Source: JANRJY01 sp033763735
GTDB taxonomy: Bacteria; Bacteroidota; Bacteroidia; Cytophagales; UBA9547
Reading direction: 5' to 3'
Assembly: GCA_033763735.1 (NCBI GenBank)
Contig: JANRJY010000064.1
Span: 1 to 64,000 of the forward strand
Length of the DNA stretch: 64,000 nt
Made by a program: the position numbers and the translations under genes. This document shows positions 35,178-43,192 of this stretch, piece after piece; within the stretch, counting starts at the first letter, position 1, and the number at the start of each line of letters is the position of its first letter. The notes under the pieces are model-generated. The model saw nothing but the letters and a program-made list of their open reading frames with translations, made no database searches and was not told where the DNA came from.

Positions 35178-35807
35178 ATGAAAGTACTTTTTGTGATTCT
35201 AGTTAATTTAACATTTTGTAGTGCACAATTTCGTACTTTTTATTACCCAAATCAAAAACTAAAAGCAGAGGGCACTTTTTCAATTAAGGATAGTACTAAA
35301 CAAGGTCCTTGGCGCTTTTATTATCCAAATGGCAAATTGAATGCGGAAGGCGCGTATTTCAACAACAAAATGCATGGGGAATGGCGTTATTTTCACTATT
35401 TAAATAATGTGCTTGAAAAATCAGAATTCTGGAAGGATGGAATTCAAGAAGGACCGTACAAAGAATTTTATCCGAATGGGAAATTACATAAATCTACTTT
35501 TTTCAAAAGCGGTTTGTATCAAGGAACTTGGGAAAGTTATCACGAAAATGGAAAGACCAAAAACAAAGGTAAATATATCTTAGGTCTGCCGGATAGTGTT
35601 TGGTTGAATTATAATGACAAAGGTATATTATTAGAAGAATCAGCCTATTCAAATGGAGTTTTAAATGGATATGCCCGATTTTATAATGAAAATGGCGAAA
35701 TAATATCAGAAGGAAATTTTGTAAGTGGCAATAAATCAGGCGAATGGCTCAACTACCAGTACAAGAAAAAAGGAAAAGTTAAAATTATTAAAGAGACATT
35801 CAAGTGA
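35178..35807 (+). CDS. Exported MORN-repeat protein
   Basis: Start chosen at the ATG giving MKVLFVILVNLTFCSAQ, a signal peptide; a GTG one codon earlier is less likely. The 209-residue product has about six MORN-type units, such as FYYPNQKLKAEGTF, FYYPNGKLNAEGAYF, EFYPNGKLHKSTFF and NENGEIISEGNF. Such proteins in Bacteroidota are periplasmic or outer-membrane-associated; some are labelled YwqK-like antitoxins without evidence for it. It is followed immediately by a ligand-gated channel homologue, with the two stop/start regions almost touching. Confidence 0.8.
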   Translation: MKVLFVILVNLTFCSAQFRTFYYPNQKLKAEGTFSIKDSTKQGPWRFYYPNGKLNAEGAYFNNKMHGEWRYFHYLNNVLEKSEFWKDGIQEGPYKEFYPNGKLHKSTFFKSGLYQGTWESYHENGKTKNKGKYILGLPDSVWLNYNDKGILLEESAYSNGVLNGYARFYNENGEIISEGNFVSGNKSGEWLNYQYKKKGKVKIIKETFK

Positions 35808-35812
35808 CTTCT

Positions 35813-36814
35813 ATGAAATATCTAATTTTAATAGTCTGTGTTATTTTTATTGGCTTTTCACATGCTGAAAAATCAAAAGACATTCAAAAAACAGTAACTA
35901 CCGGAATATATGTAACTTCTATTTATGACCTGAATCTGGAGCAACATTACTTTGGAGTAGAATTTTGGCAATGGTTCGTTTACCGTAAAGAATATAAAAA
36001 CAAATATAATTATAACCCTATTAATAGTGTTCATTTGCTGGATGTATATAATTCAGAATACAATGAGGAATATCTGAAAATAGATACGAGCTTAAAAAAC
36101 GACATATATGTACTTCGCAAGATATCAGCTAAAGTACGCAACGACTTTGATGTAAACGACTTTCCTTTTGACAAACAAGTACTTAAACTACGTTTTGAAG
36201 ATGCCGAAAGTGAATTAAAGAAGTTGAAATTCAATATTGAAGAAACGGCCTTTTCCAAACCGGGAATCGACACAGACATCAAAATTGATGGAATCATTAT
36301 CAAATCGGAGTTTAACACCGCTCATGAAACACATCAATATCAAAATAACTTTGGGAATCCTAAAAACCTGCAAAACAAAGACGTTTTTGACCGTATTGTA
36401 GCTACTATTAATATTCGCAGAGAGGTAGGTTTTCTTTTTTTAAAATTATTTACGGGTTTATATGTAAGCTTACTTATTTCATTATTATCATTTTTAATAA
36501 GTCCTCGTGATATTAATACTCGTTTCTCGTTGCCGGTTGGAGGTTTATTTGCGGCTGTCAGTAACAAATATTTTGTTGATGGATTATTACCTAAGGTTAA
36601 TTCTATGACATTTTCTGATTTAATTCATTCCTTCACATTTGTAAGTATCTTTTTAATCATATTCAGTTCAGTAATTAATATATATTTTCTACCCTCAGAA
36701 CCAGTTCATGAAAAATATAAAATCCGACCTAATGACTTAAAGGCATTTATTATAATCTTGTCTTTTTATATAATTGTTAATTTATTTTTTATTCTAAAAG
36801 CAATACTTGGATAA
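35813..36814 (+). CDS. Pentameric ligand-gated ion channel (Cys-loop-like) homologue
   Basis: From ATG 35813 the 333-residue product has a signal peptide (MKYLILIVCVIFIGFSHA), a beta-rich extracellular domain, and four helices. Family hallmarks are VTSIYDLNLEQHYFGVEFWQWF in the first strands, NDFDVNDFPFDKQVLKLRFED (FPFDKQ at 117-122, matching the Pro-loop of Cys-loop receptors without cysteines), and RREVGFLFLKLFTGLYVSLL leading into M1. Two more helices and a last segment near the C-terminus follow (FIIILSFYIIVNLFFILKA). Bacterial members (GLIC, ELIC) are proton- or amine-gated cation channels; the ligand and selectivity here are unknown. It likely forms an operon with the MORN gene. A GTG nine bases upstream is an alternative start. 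Confidence 0.82.
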   Translation: MKYLILIVCVIFIGFSHAEKSKDIQKTVTTGIYVTSIYDLNLEQHYFGVEFWQWFVYRKEYKNKYNYNPINSVHLLDVYNSEYNEEYLKIDTSLKNDIYVLRKISAKVRNDFDVNDFPFDKQVLKLRFEDAESELKKLKFNIEETAFSKPGIDTDIKIDGIIIKSEFNTAHETHQYQNNFGNPKNLQNKDVFDRIVATINIRREVGFLFLKLFTGLYVSLLISLLSFLISPRDINTRFSLPVGGLFAAVSNKYFVDGLLPKVNSMTFSDLIHSFTFVSIFLIIFSSVINIYFLPSEPVHEKYKIRPNDLKAFIIILSFYIIVNLFFILKAILG

Positions 36815-36868
36815 TTAATAGCAATAATTTCATTATCATTCTTTTTCAAATAATTTATACATTTGAGC

Positions 36869-37318
36869 ATGAAAATTGAAGAAGAAATAAAACAGAAAAA
36901 ATTTAACTCTGAATATCAAAAAGTTATCATAAATATTCTTTATACAGCCAGTTGGCTATCATTAAGTAACAACAAGTTTTTAAAGCAATTTGGTATTTCT
37001 CAAGAACAATACAATGTTCTACGTATTCTAAGAGGGCAGAATGGTCAACCCTCGTCAGTGCATTTGATTTGTGATCGAATGATTGATAAAGCATCCAACG
37101 CATCAAGAATAGTTGAAAAACTTAGAATGAAAGAGTATGTAACCCGAATGGAATCGACTACCGATCGCAGACAAGTAGATATTTATATTACAGAAAAAGG
37201 GCTACATCTTTTGAAAGAAGCAGATTTAGAACTTGAAAATTTTGAAAACAATTTAAAAACTCTTTCAAAGAAAGAGGCAGAACAATTGAATTTACTTTTG
37301 GACAAATTGCGTGGATAA
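36869..37318 (+). CDS. MarR family transcriptional regulator
   Basis: The 149-residue product, from the ATG (a TTG two codons upstream is an alternative), has a wHTH with KQFGISQEQYNVLRILRGQ, a recognition helix region HLICDRMIDKASNASRIVEKL, and the wing YVTRMESTTDRRQVDIYITEKG. MarR regulators bind palindromic operators and often respond to phenolic or lipophilic ligands. It lies between the channel gene and a nucleotide-sugar dehydrogenase, so a regulatory target cannot be named. Confidence 0.9.
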   Translation: MKIEEEIKQKKFNSEYQKVIINILYTASWLSLSNNKFLKQFGISQEQYNVLRILRGQNGQPSSVHLICDRMIDKASNASRIVEKLRMKEYVTRMESTTDRRQVDIYITEKGLHLLKEADLELENFENNLKTLSKKEAEQLNLLLDKLRG

Positions 37319-37344
37319 GCTACTTTCGCATTTGTTTTTATTAA

Positions 37345-38637
37345 ATGGAAGTTAGGAGAATTATTAGCAAGGAAGAATCCATTGCCGTAATAGGTTTAGG
37401 ATATGTAGGGTTACCGGTAGCTTTAGAATTTGCAAAAAAAGTAAAAGTAATTGGCTATGATGTTAACAAAGAGCGAATTATATCTCTCCAAAACCAAATT
37501 GATCCTTCAGGTGAACAAGATCTTGATCAATTCTCAAATACAGATATTGTTTTTTCTTATGACTCTGAATCTATCAAAAACGCATCTTTTTATATAATTG
37601 CAGTACCTACTCCCATTGATGAATACAATCAACCTAATTTAGGCCCCTTATTATCAGCCACAAATACGGTAGCATTGTCTTTAAAAAAGGGAGACTATGT
37701 AATATTTGAATCTACTGTTTATCCAGGTTGCACTGAAGAAAAATGTGTTCCAATACTTGAAAATGTATCGGGTTTGGAATTTAATAAGGACTTCAAAGTT
37801 GGATATTCACCTGAAAGAATCAATCCGGGTGACAAAGAACATACAATCAGAAATGTAATCAAAGTTGTATCAGGAAGTGATAGTGAGAGTTCAGATGCAA
37901 TTGCTCAAATTTATAGTCTCATTGTTCAAGCAGGCGTACATAAAGCATCCTCAATAAAAGTGGCCGAAGCTGCAAAAGTTATTGAAAATACGCAACGCGA
38001 TTTGAATATTGCTTTAATGAATGAACTATCAATGATTTTTGAAAAATTAGGTATCAATACTTATGAAGTATTAGAAGCTGCCGGAACAAAATGGAATTTT
38101 TTAAAATTTACACCCGGTTTAGTGGGTGGTCATTGTATTGGTGTGGATCCTTATTATTTAACTTTCAAAGCCAATCATATGGGTCACTTTCCTAAAGTGA
38201 TTCTTAGTGGGCGCGAAATCAATGATAGCATGGGACCCTATGTTGCCAAAAAAGCAATTCAATTAATGATTTCTCAAAAAAAAGATATCCTGAATTCTAA
38301 TTTACTGGTGATGGGTGCAACTTTTAAAGAGAATGTAAAAGATATTCGCAATTCTAAAGTTGTAGATATGATTAAAGAGTTGAATTCCTTTCATTTAAAT
38401 GTGGATATATACGATCCTTTTGCTTCAACTTATGAATTTGAAGAAGAATATGGTATGCATTTGATTAATAAAATCGAAAAAAGATATGACGCTATTATTC
38501 TTGCAGTTCCACACAAATCTTTTAAAACTTTAGATGAAAATTACTTTTTAAGTATAAGTACAGAAAGAGCTATTTTTATTGATATTAAAGGCACATTCAA
38601 ACAAACGATTAAAAAATTAGTTTACTGGAGTCTTTAA
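37345..38637 (+). CDS. Nucleotide sugar dehydrogenase (UDP-GlcNAc/ManNAc 6-dehydrogenase type)
   Basis: The 430-residue enzyme has the UDP-sugar dehydrogenase layout: an N-terminal NAD site (SIAVIGLGYVGLPVALEFAKK), AVPTPIDEYNQPNLGPL, and the GYSPERINPGDKEH motif. Further motifs are KVIENTQRDLNIALMNEL (with Lys), the catalytic cysteine in GLVGGHCIGVDPYYL, and a C-terminal domain with MGATFKENVKDIRNSKVVD. It oxidises the C6 hydroxyl of a UDP-sugar to a uronic acid, for capsule, O-antigen or other envelope sugars. It resembles TviB/WbpA-type enzymes. Other polysaccharide genes are not adjacent. Its 3' end overlaps the convergent kinase gene by 21 bases. Confidence 0.9.
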   Translation: MEVRRIISKEESIAVIGLGYVGLPVALEFAKKVKVIGYDVNKERIISLQNQIDPSGEQDLDQFSNTDIVFSYDSESIKNASFYIIAVPTPIDEYNQPNLGPLLSATNTVALSLKKGDYVIFESTVYPGCTEEKCVPILENVSGLEFNKDFKVGYSPERINPGDKEHTIRNVIKVVSGSDSESSDAIAQIYSLIVQAGVHKASSIKVAEAAKVIENTQRDLNIALMNELSMIFEKLGINTYEVLEAAGTKWNFLKFTPGLVGGHCIGVDPYYLTFKANHMGHFPKVILSGREINDSMGPYVAKKAIQLMISQKKDILNSNLLVMGATFKENVKDIRNSKVVDMIKELNSFHLNVDIYDPFASTYEFEEEYGMHLINKIEKRYDAIILAVPHKSFKTLDENYFLSISTERAIFIDIKGTFKQTIKKLVYWSL

Positions 38638-40758
38638 CATTTGATCACTTAGTGATTTTGAAAGTTTTTCGCGAACCACTGGAATCACTAATTCAAAAAT
38701 AGTCTTTCCTTTTTCACTCGAAATTAAAGTGACATCCCCATTCAATTTTTTTGCACATATTTTTACAATATATAATCCTAATCCAGAGCCACTTGAGTAT
38801 TCTGAACCTCTAAAAAACATGTCAAATATCTTTTCTTTAATTGTATCAGCTATCCCTTCGCCATTATCTTCTATTCTTATAATATAATTAGTTTCATCCT
38901 GTACAACGGTAATATTACAATATGGTTGTATTCCGCTATTATTGTCACGGAATCGAATGGCATTGTCTATCATGTTTTGCAAAATTAGTTGCATTAAAAA
39001 ATAATCGGAATACACATCTTCATCTAAAGGGAAATTAAATTTAACAACCACTTTTGAAGTATCTTGATTATTTAACAAAAGAGCCAAAACGCTATTTTTT
39101 AATGATTGCCAGGTGAAATGTGTCAGTTTCACATGATTATTTTTCAAATCATTCACACTTAATATTCTGTTCAGAGTGAATTGTGTATTTTTCGAATATT
39201 TATCCAAAATCTGCAAATACTCTTGACATTTTTGAAAATCTTTTTCCATTAGAGCAATATTGCAAAGCCCCATAATGGTAGAAATAGGTCCTCTGATATC
39301 ATGTGCAGCCCTGTAAATAAAGGAGTCCAATTCATAATTCAAATTCAATAAATCTCTATATGCTTTTTGAAGCTTTTTAGTCCGCTCTCTCACTTTCCTT
39401 TCCAACTCCAGATTGATTTGCTCAATGGTATCTTTCTGTTGTTTCAATTCCTCGGTTCGTTGATTGATTTTATCTTCCAACTCCTGATTTTTTTCTTCAA
39501 TTAGTATTTGTTTTTCATGTTCTCTTAATCTTTGTTGTTCAACAAGGTCATTTTCAGACACTTTTATCCTACTTGCCAATCCAAGTGAAAACAGACTCAT
39601 ATTAAAAATAGAAGCTCCTTGTAAAATAAATTCAATAAACTTAGTTGATTGATTGTGAGGAATTAATGATCCCAAATAGGCCACATAAATCAATGTAGAA
39701 AAAATTAGTATAATATTACCAGCCAGAAAAAATTTAGCAGGCAGATAGTTTTTACGCATGACTAAATATGAACAAACAATTAATGCTATGCAGCCTACTG
39801 CTGCTTGTAATAATATAATTTGACGTCCTAACCACCAATTGTTACTGGCAAAAAATGCATAATCAAGTAACATCAATAATATGCATATCATAATTAGTTT
39901 ATCCCATTTGGGAAGAAATTTGTTAGTATTCAAATATATCCTACTGAATACCATGTACATAACAATTAAAATTGGACCGAATAATATTCTTAGGTATCTG
40001 TCGTACAATTGATAATTATTCATAAAAAGTTCTGAAGCAAACCCATCTGTGAAGAGATTAAAACAAAAAAACAAGAATAAAAACGTAGTATAGGCACGGT
40101 AACCTCTACTATGGACTGTAAATGACAAAACGAGGTTATAAAAAAACATGGCCAGTATTGCACCATAAAAAAATATGTTTAGATATTTGCTAGTTGTATT
40201 ATAAGATTCAAAATCACTTTGGGAATAGATCTTAAATGATTCCAGTTGGTAATTAAAAAATTGTTTACTAAAATCCGATTTATTCTTAATATTTAAGTAA
40301 ATCTCTTTGTCGGTATTCGAATCAATATGTAATAGAATACTTTCAGTACGGCTGGACATTTTGTTTTCCTTTGAAAAGGGTAGATTTGTTCCTGCAATTC
40401 CAACTAACTTTTTAGCTTCTTTTGAATTGTCATAAACCAAAATGTCATCGTGGGTATCTCCAAAAGTTAACACCCAATTTTCATTATTGGTTTGATTACT
40501 GAATTTTAATCTTAACCACCATTCTGATTTGTCAAAGTCCTTAAATGAACTTAATGACTCATAACCAACTCTGTCAAGCAAACTCAAATTATTGGAAACA
40601 TTTGCGTTATTTGGGATTATTGCTACTTGAGCATAACTCCTAAAATCTATGACAGATGAATCTGATTTCAGTTTTATAGTTAAATCTCCTGCCTTCAAAT
40701 TAGAATTACTAAAAAGAAAAGCATAAAAAATAATAATGATAAAAATAATTCGTTTCAT
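38617..40758 (-). CDS. 7TM-DISM sensor histidine kinase
   Basis: The 713-residue kinase starts with a signal peptide, followed by a jelly-roll extracellular domain (7TMR-DISMED2-like, with EWWLRLKFSNQTNNENWVL). Seven membrane helices come next (about residues 190-390: KYLNIFFYGAILAMFFYNLVL, then GPILIVMYMVF and others), then a long coiled coil (about 400-470), HisKA with AAHDIRGPISTIMGL (His near 485), and a HATPase with DNAIRFRDN, EDNGEGI and GSGLGLYIVKI. It probably senses a carbohydrate or similar ligand outside the cell. No response regulator is adjacent. Its end overlaps the dehydrogenase gene tail to tail. Confidence 0.9.
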   Translation of the reverse strand: MKRIIFIIIIFYAFLFSNSNLKAGDLTIKLKSDSSVIDFRSYAQVAIIPNNANVSNNLSLLDRVGYESLSSFKDFDKSEWWLRLKFSNQTNNENWVLTFGDTHDDILVYDNSKEAKKLVGIAGTNLPFSKENKMSSRTESILLHIDSNTDKEIYLNIKNKSDFSKQFFNYQLESFKIYSQSDFESYNTTSKYLNIFFYGAILAMFFYNLVLSFTVHSRGYRAYTTFLFLFFCFNLFTDGFASELFMNNYQLYDRYLRILFGPILIVMYMVFSRIYLNTNKFLPKWDKLIMICILLMLLDYAFFASNNWWLGRQIILLQAAVGCIALIVCSYLVMRKNYLPAKFFLAGNIILIFSTLIYVAYLGSLIPHNQSTKFIEFILQGASIFNMSLFSLGLASRIKVSENDLVEQQRLREHEKQILIEEKNQELEDKINQRTEELKQQKDTIEQINLELERKVRERTKKLQKAYRDLLNLNYELDSFIYRAAHDIRGPISTIMGLCNIALMEKDFQKCQEYLQILDKYSKNTQFTLNRILSVNDLKNNHVKLTHFTWQSLKNSVLALLLNNQDTSKVVVKFNFPLDEDVYSDYFLMQLILQNMIDNAIRFRDNNSGIQPYCNITVVQDETNYIIRIEDNGEGIADTIKEKIFDMFFRGSEYSSGSGLGLYIVKICAKKLNGDVTLISSEKGKTIFELVIPVVREKLSKSLSDQMLKTPVN

Positions 40759-41027
40759 TCCTGTAAAATTGAGGGTTTTAAATGTTAATTAAAACTTCAT
40801 TTAATATCAATTCATACATATAAGCTTCTATTGAAATTTTAATATATTTTATTGGTATAGTTATATTTTATCTGTAAATCAATTAGTTAAGTTAAAAACA
40901 ACATGGATGCTCACGTTGATTTTTGAAAAAGGTTTCAGCAAAAGGGGTTTAAATTGTATAGATTTGAACAAATAATATTACGTAAGAAAATAAAAAAGCA
41001 CTAAAAAAGGCGAAAATTTGAATAAAA

Positions 41028-41103
41028 AAGGCATTTATTAAGTCAATTTACAAGTTAAATATGTAAAACGATATTATTATTTGTTTTGACGAATAAATGC
41101 CTT
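41028..41103 (-). terminator. Long-loop terminator or structured 3' element after hpf
   Basis: Exact arms AAGGCATTTATT and AATAAATGCCTT (41028-41039 and 41092-41103) enclose a 52-base loop that itself has an inner GTCAA/TTGAC pair. On the minus strand the hairpin is followed by a T-run, so it ends the xerC-hpf transcript. The rest of the gap 40759-41127 shows no gene. Confidence 0.65.
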
Positions 41104-41127
41104 GATTTACAGAATTAGAAAATAATG

Positions 41128-41427
41128 TTAAACTTTTGCTAATTTCTCCTTATGTTTTTTTAATTGTGACTTTAAAGCTTCAACAGCTTCATCAATAGCT
41201 GCTTCAAAAGTTTTAGATCTTTCTTTAACAAAAAGCTGACTTCCAGGAATATGAACTTTGCATTCTATCACTTTATTTTCCTGATGGATGTCCTTATCAA
41301 CTCTCAGAATCACATCTCCATCAATTATTTTATCATGAAATGTCTCGAGTTTTTCCATTTTCTTTTTAATTAACTCAAGAAGTTTTGAATCGGCATCAAA
41401 ATGGAGTGATTGAATTTGAAGTTTCAT
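41128..41427 (-). CDS. hpf: Ribosome hibernation promoting factor, short form
   Basis: The 99-residue protein matches the HPF/YfiA family (ribosome-associated inhibitor A): MKLQIQSLHFDADSKLLELIKKKMEKLETF, then VILRVDKDIHQENKVIECKVHIPGSQLFVKE and the final helix TFEAAIDEAVEALKSQLKKHKEKLAK. It binds the 30S subunit at the decoding centre and keeps ribosomes inactive in stationary phase. The short form lacks the C-terminal dimerisation domain. It follows xerC by 34 bases on the same strand. In many Bacteroidota the order is rpsU-xerC-hpf, as here once the insertion is removed. Confidence 0.93.
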   Translation of the reverse strand: MKLQIQSLHFDADSKLLELIKKKMEKLETFHDKIIDGDVILRVDKDIHQENKVIECKVHIPGSQLFVKERSKTFEAAIDEAVEALKSQLKKHKEKLAKV

Positions 41428-41461
41428 GATAATACAATTTAAAGGTTGAACATATTAATTA

Positions 41462-42343
41462 TTAAGCTTTTGGGTGTGCTTGTTTGAATATTGACTTTAG
41501 TTTTTCCAACGAATTGTGAGTATATACTTGAGTAGCTGCCAGATTGGAATGCCCCAAAAGCTCTTTTATTGCATTCAAATCAGCACCTTTGTTCAATAAA
41601 TGTGTTGCAAATGAATGACGCATCACATGCGGACTTCTTTTTTCTACTGTTGACACCATTCCGATATACTTTTTCACAATCCGCTGTATCATTACCGGAT
41701 ATGTATCTTCACCTTTGTCTGATACTAATAAATATTCACTTTGTATATTTACTAACGTATTGCTTTTGTGAATGTTATACGCTTTTATAATTTGTTCTAA
41801 ATTTTTGTGAATTGGAATAATTCTTTCCTTATTTCCTTTGCCTTTTACTTTCAAAGTTTGATCATAAAAGTTGATATCAACCTCTCTAATATGTATTAAT
41901 TCAGAAAGACGAATTCCGGTTCCGTAAAGCAACTCAATTATCAATCGGTCACGTGTGCCTTCAAAATTATCTTTAAATTCAGTTTGATCTAAAAGTGTAT
42001 CCATTGAAAGTTCCTCAACAAATACAGGCAAGCGTTTTTTTACTTTTGGGGCTTTAATACGCAAGGTTGGATTTTTTTGAATCTTTCCTTGTTTCAATAG
42101 AAATTTATAAAACGATTTCAAACAAGCTATTTTCCTATTTACCGACCTCGGCTCAAGACCTGATTCCATCAATGAAATGATCCATGAACGTATGGAATGA
42201 TAGTCAGCATCTTCAATTTTAGCTGTATTATAGTTGGCACTATAAAAATCAATAAATTGTTGCAAATCAATGGTATATGAAGATATAGTATGTTTGCTAT
42301 ATCTGCGCTCAAATTCAAGGTATCGAATGAATGAGTCTGTCAT
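41462..42343 (-). CDS. xerC: Tyrosine recombinase, XerC-type
   Basis: The 293-residue recombinase has an N-terminal SAM-like domain (SFIRYLEFERRYSKHTISSYTIDLQQFI) and a catalytic domain. Catalytic motifs are LLYGTGIRLSELIHI (first Arg), VKGKGNKERIIPIH (Lys), SPHVMRHSFATHLLNKGADLNAIKELLGHSNLAATQVYTH (HxxR, the H/W site and nucleophilic Tyr). The length and sequence fit chromosomal XerC/XerD, which resolves chromosome dimers at dif, rather than a phage integrase. Its start lies within 10 bases of a partial copy of the rpsU terminator hairpin, a trace of the original rpsU-xerC spacing. Confidence 0.85.
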   Translation of the reverse strand: MTDSFIRYLEFERRYSKHTISSYTIDLQQFIDFYSANYNTAKIEDADYHSIRSWIISLMESGLEPRSVNRKIACLKSFYKFLLKQGKIQKNPTLRIKAPKVKKRLPVFVEELSMDTLLDQTEFKDNFEGTRDRLIIELLYGTGIRLSELIHIREVDINFYDQTLKVKGKGNKERIIPIHKNLEQIIKAYNIHKSNTLVNIQSEYLLVSDKGEDTYPVMIQRIVKKYIGMVSTVEKRSPHVMRHSFATHLLNKGADLNAIKELLGHSNLAATQVYTHNSLEKLKSIFKQAHPKA

Positions 42344-42352
42344 AAAAAAGAA

Positions 42353-42380
42353 GCAGGGTCAATTTACACAATTGCACTGT
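42353..42380. repeat. Degenerate copy of the rpsU terminator hairpin (copy A)
   Basis: The sequence GCAGGGTCAATTTACACAATTGCACTGT differs from the intact copy at 47011-47038 by two bases at its right end, while the bases beside the xerC start match the original junction. It sits just before the xerC start codon. It is one of three copies (42353, 42978, 47011). Confidence 0.8.
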
Positions 42381-42419
42381 TTATACAATATACAATAAGA
42401 TATTTTTACTTATAATATA

Positions 42420-42701
42420 TCAAGAAGCTAATTTGCTTTCTACATTATATAATCTTCGTTCAATAGCATCTATTCTCAAATTTTCATCTGCCAAGCGCAT
42501 AACCGAAATTCTGAGCTCACCTACCGCAGCGGTATTCTTAAATATTTGTTTTTCGATATTTTCAAAACGCTTGTCCATTTGTTCAAACCTTGCATCCATT
42601 TTTTCAAATCGTTTATCCATTTGAGCTAATCTTTGATTTGTTTCCTTTTGTTGATGGACCATATCAAGCAAAAGATCAATCATTTTTTCATTGCTTTCCA
42701 T
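42420..42701 (-). CDS. Small coiled-coil protein of unknown function
   Basis: From ATG 42701 (GTG one codon upstream is an alternative) the 93-residue product is strongly heptad-like: LLLDMVHQQKETNQRLAQMDKRFEKM, repeated MDKRFEQM/MDKRFENIE units, then ERRLYNVESKL. No catalytic motif is present. It lies between two rpsU-terminator relics, between xerC and the inserted T9SS gene. It may be part of the material that entered this junction. The role is unknown. Confidence 0.55.
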   Translation of the reverse strand: MESNEKMIDLLLDMVHQQKETNQRLAQMDKRFEKMDARFEQMDKRFENIEKQIFKNTAAVGELRISVMRLADENLRIDAIERRLYNVESKLAS

Positions 42702-42874
42702 CACAAATACATTTAAAAATATATTGCAAAAATAATGAAATTATTATTAAATAGTTTACAAACTGTTATTTGGATATTTTATAGTCATAGGCTTTAAGGA
42801 CTTTAAAAGTGACATTTAATTATTCATTGTCTTGAGGAAAAATATTGAAGTTAGTTTAAGTCATTTGCGAGGAA

Positions 42875-43086
42875 AATTGTGTTTAGTGTGCCACCAACCA
42901 CTGCGTCGGACACATGCAATGTGAATGAAGTTAATTGGAAAAATCACGGAAAAATGGATTGATTTATAATAAAAATAGCAGGGTCAATTTACCTAATTGC
43001 CCTGCTTTTTCAAATATCATTTATGATACACATTAATCTTCTTTGTTACCAAAAAGCAAATTGTTGCGACAAACTGCTTTTTTAAT
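42875..43086. repeat. Direct repeat, copy B (hairpin and rpsU remnant) left of the T9SS gene
   Basis: This stretch contains, in order, ATTGTGTTTAGTGTGCCACC-like sequence, the hairpin GCAGGG...CCCTGC (42978-43005), and the last 17 codons of rpsU. It matches 46947-47118 with many substitutions and small gaps, in the same orientation. The two copies flank the 1154-residue gene. Confidence 0.8.
43033..43086 (-). pseudogene. 3'-end remnant of rpsU
   Basis: On the minus strand this segment reads in frame as IKKAVCRNNLLFGNKED followed by a stop, against IKKAVYRTNLLFGNKED in the intact gene. Most differences are synonymous or conservative, so the frame has been kept or diverged recently. Upstream of it a stop codon ends similarity. 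It is a truncated copy of rpsU made with the flanking duplication. Confidence 0.75.
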
Positions 43087-43192
43087 TTATAGACTTACAG
43101 AGGAGTACCTTTCCTACTAATTTATTGACACAATATTCTGATTTGCAAAAATTAGTTTTATATATTTGAATTAGTAATTAACTCAATAATAT

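Noticed and set aside
40759..41027. Possible small gene between the 7TM-DISM kinase and hpf
   Set aside because: The only ATG frames are shorter than about ten codons and show no start context.
41028..41103. An integron attC site next to a tyrosine recombinase
   Set aside because: The arms do not show the R and L box core pairs in place, and the recombinase matches chromosomal XerC rather than IntI; a terminator is a better reading.
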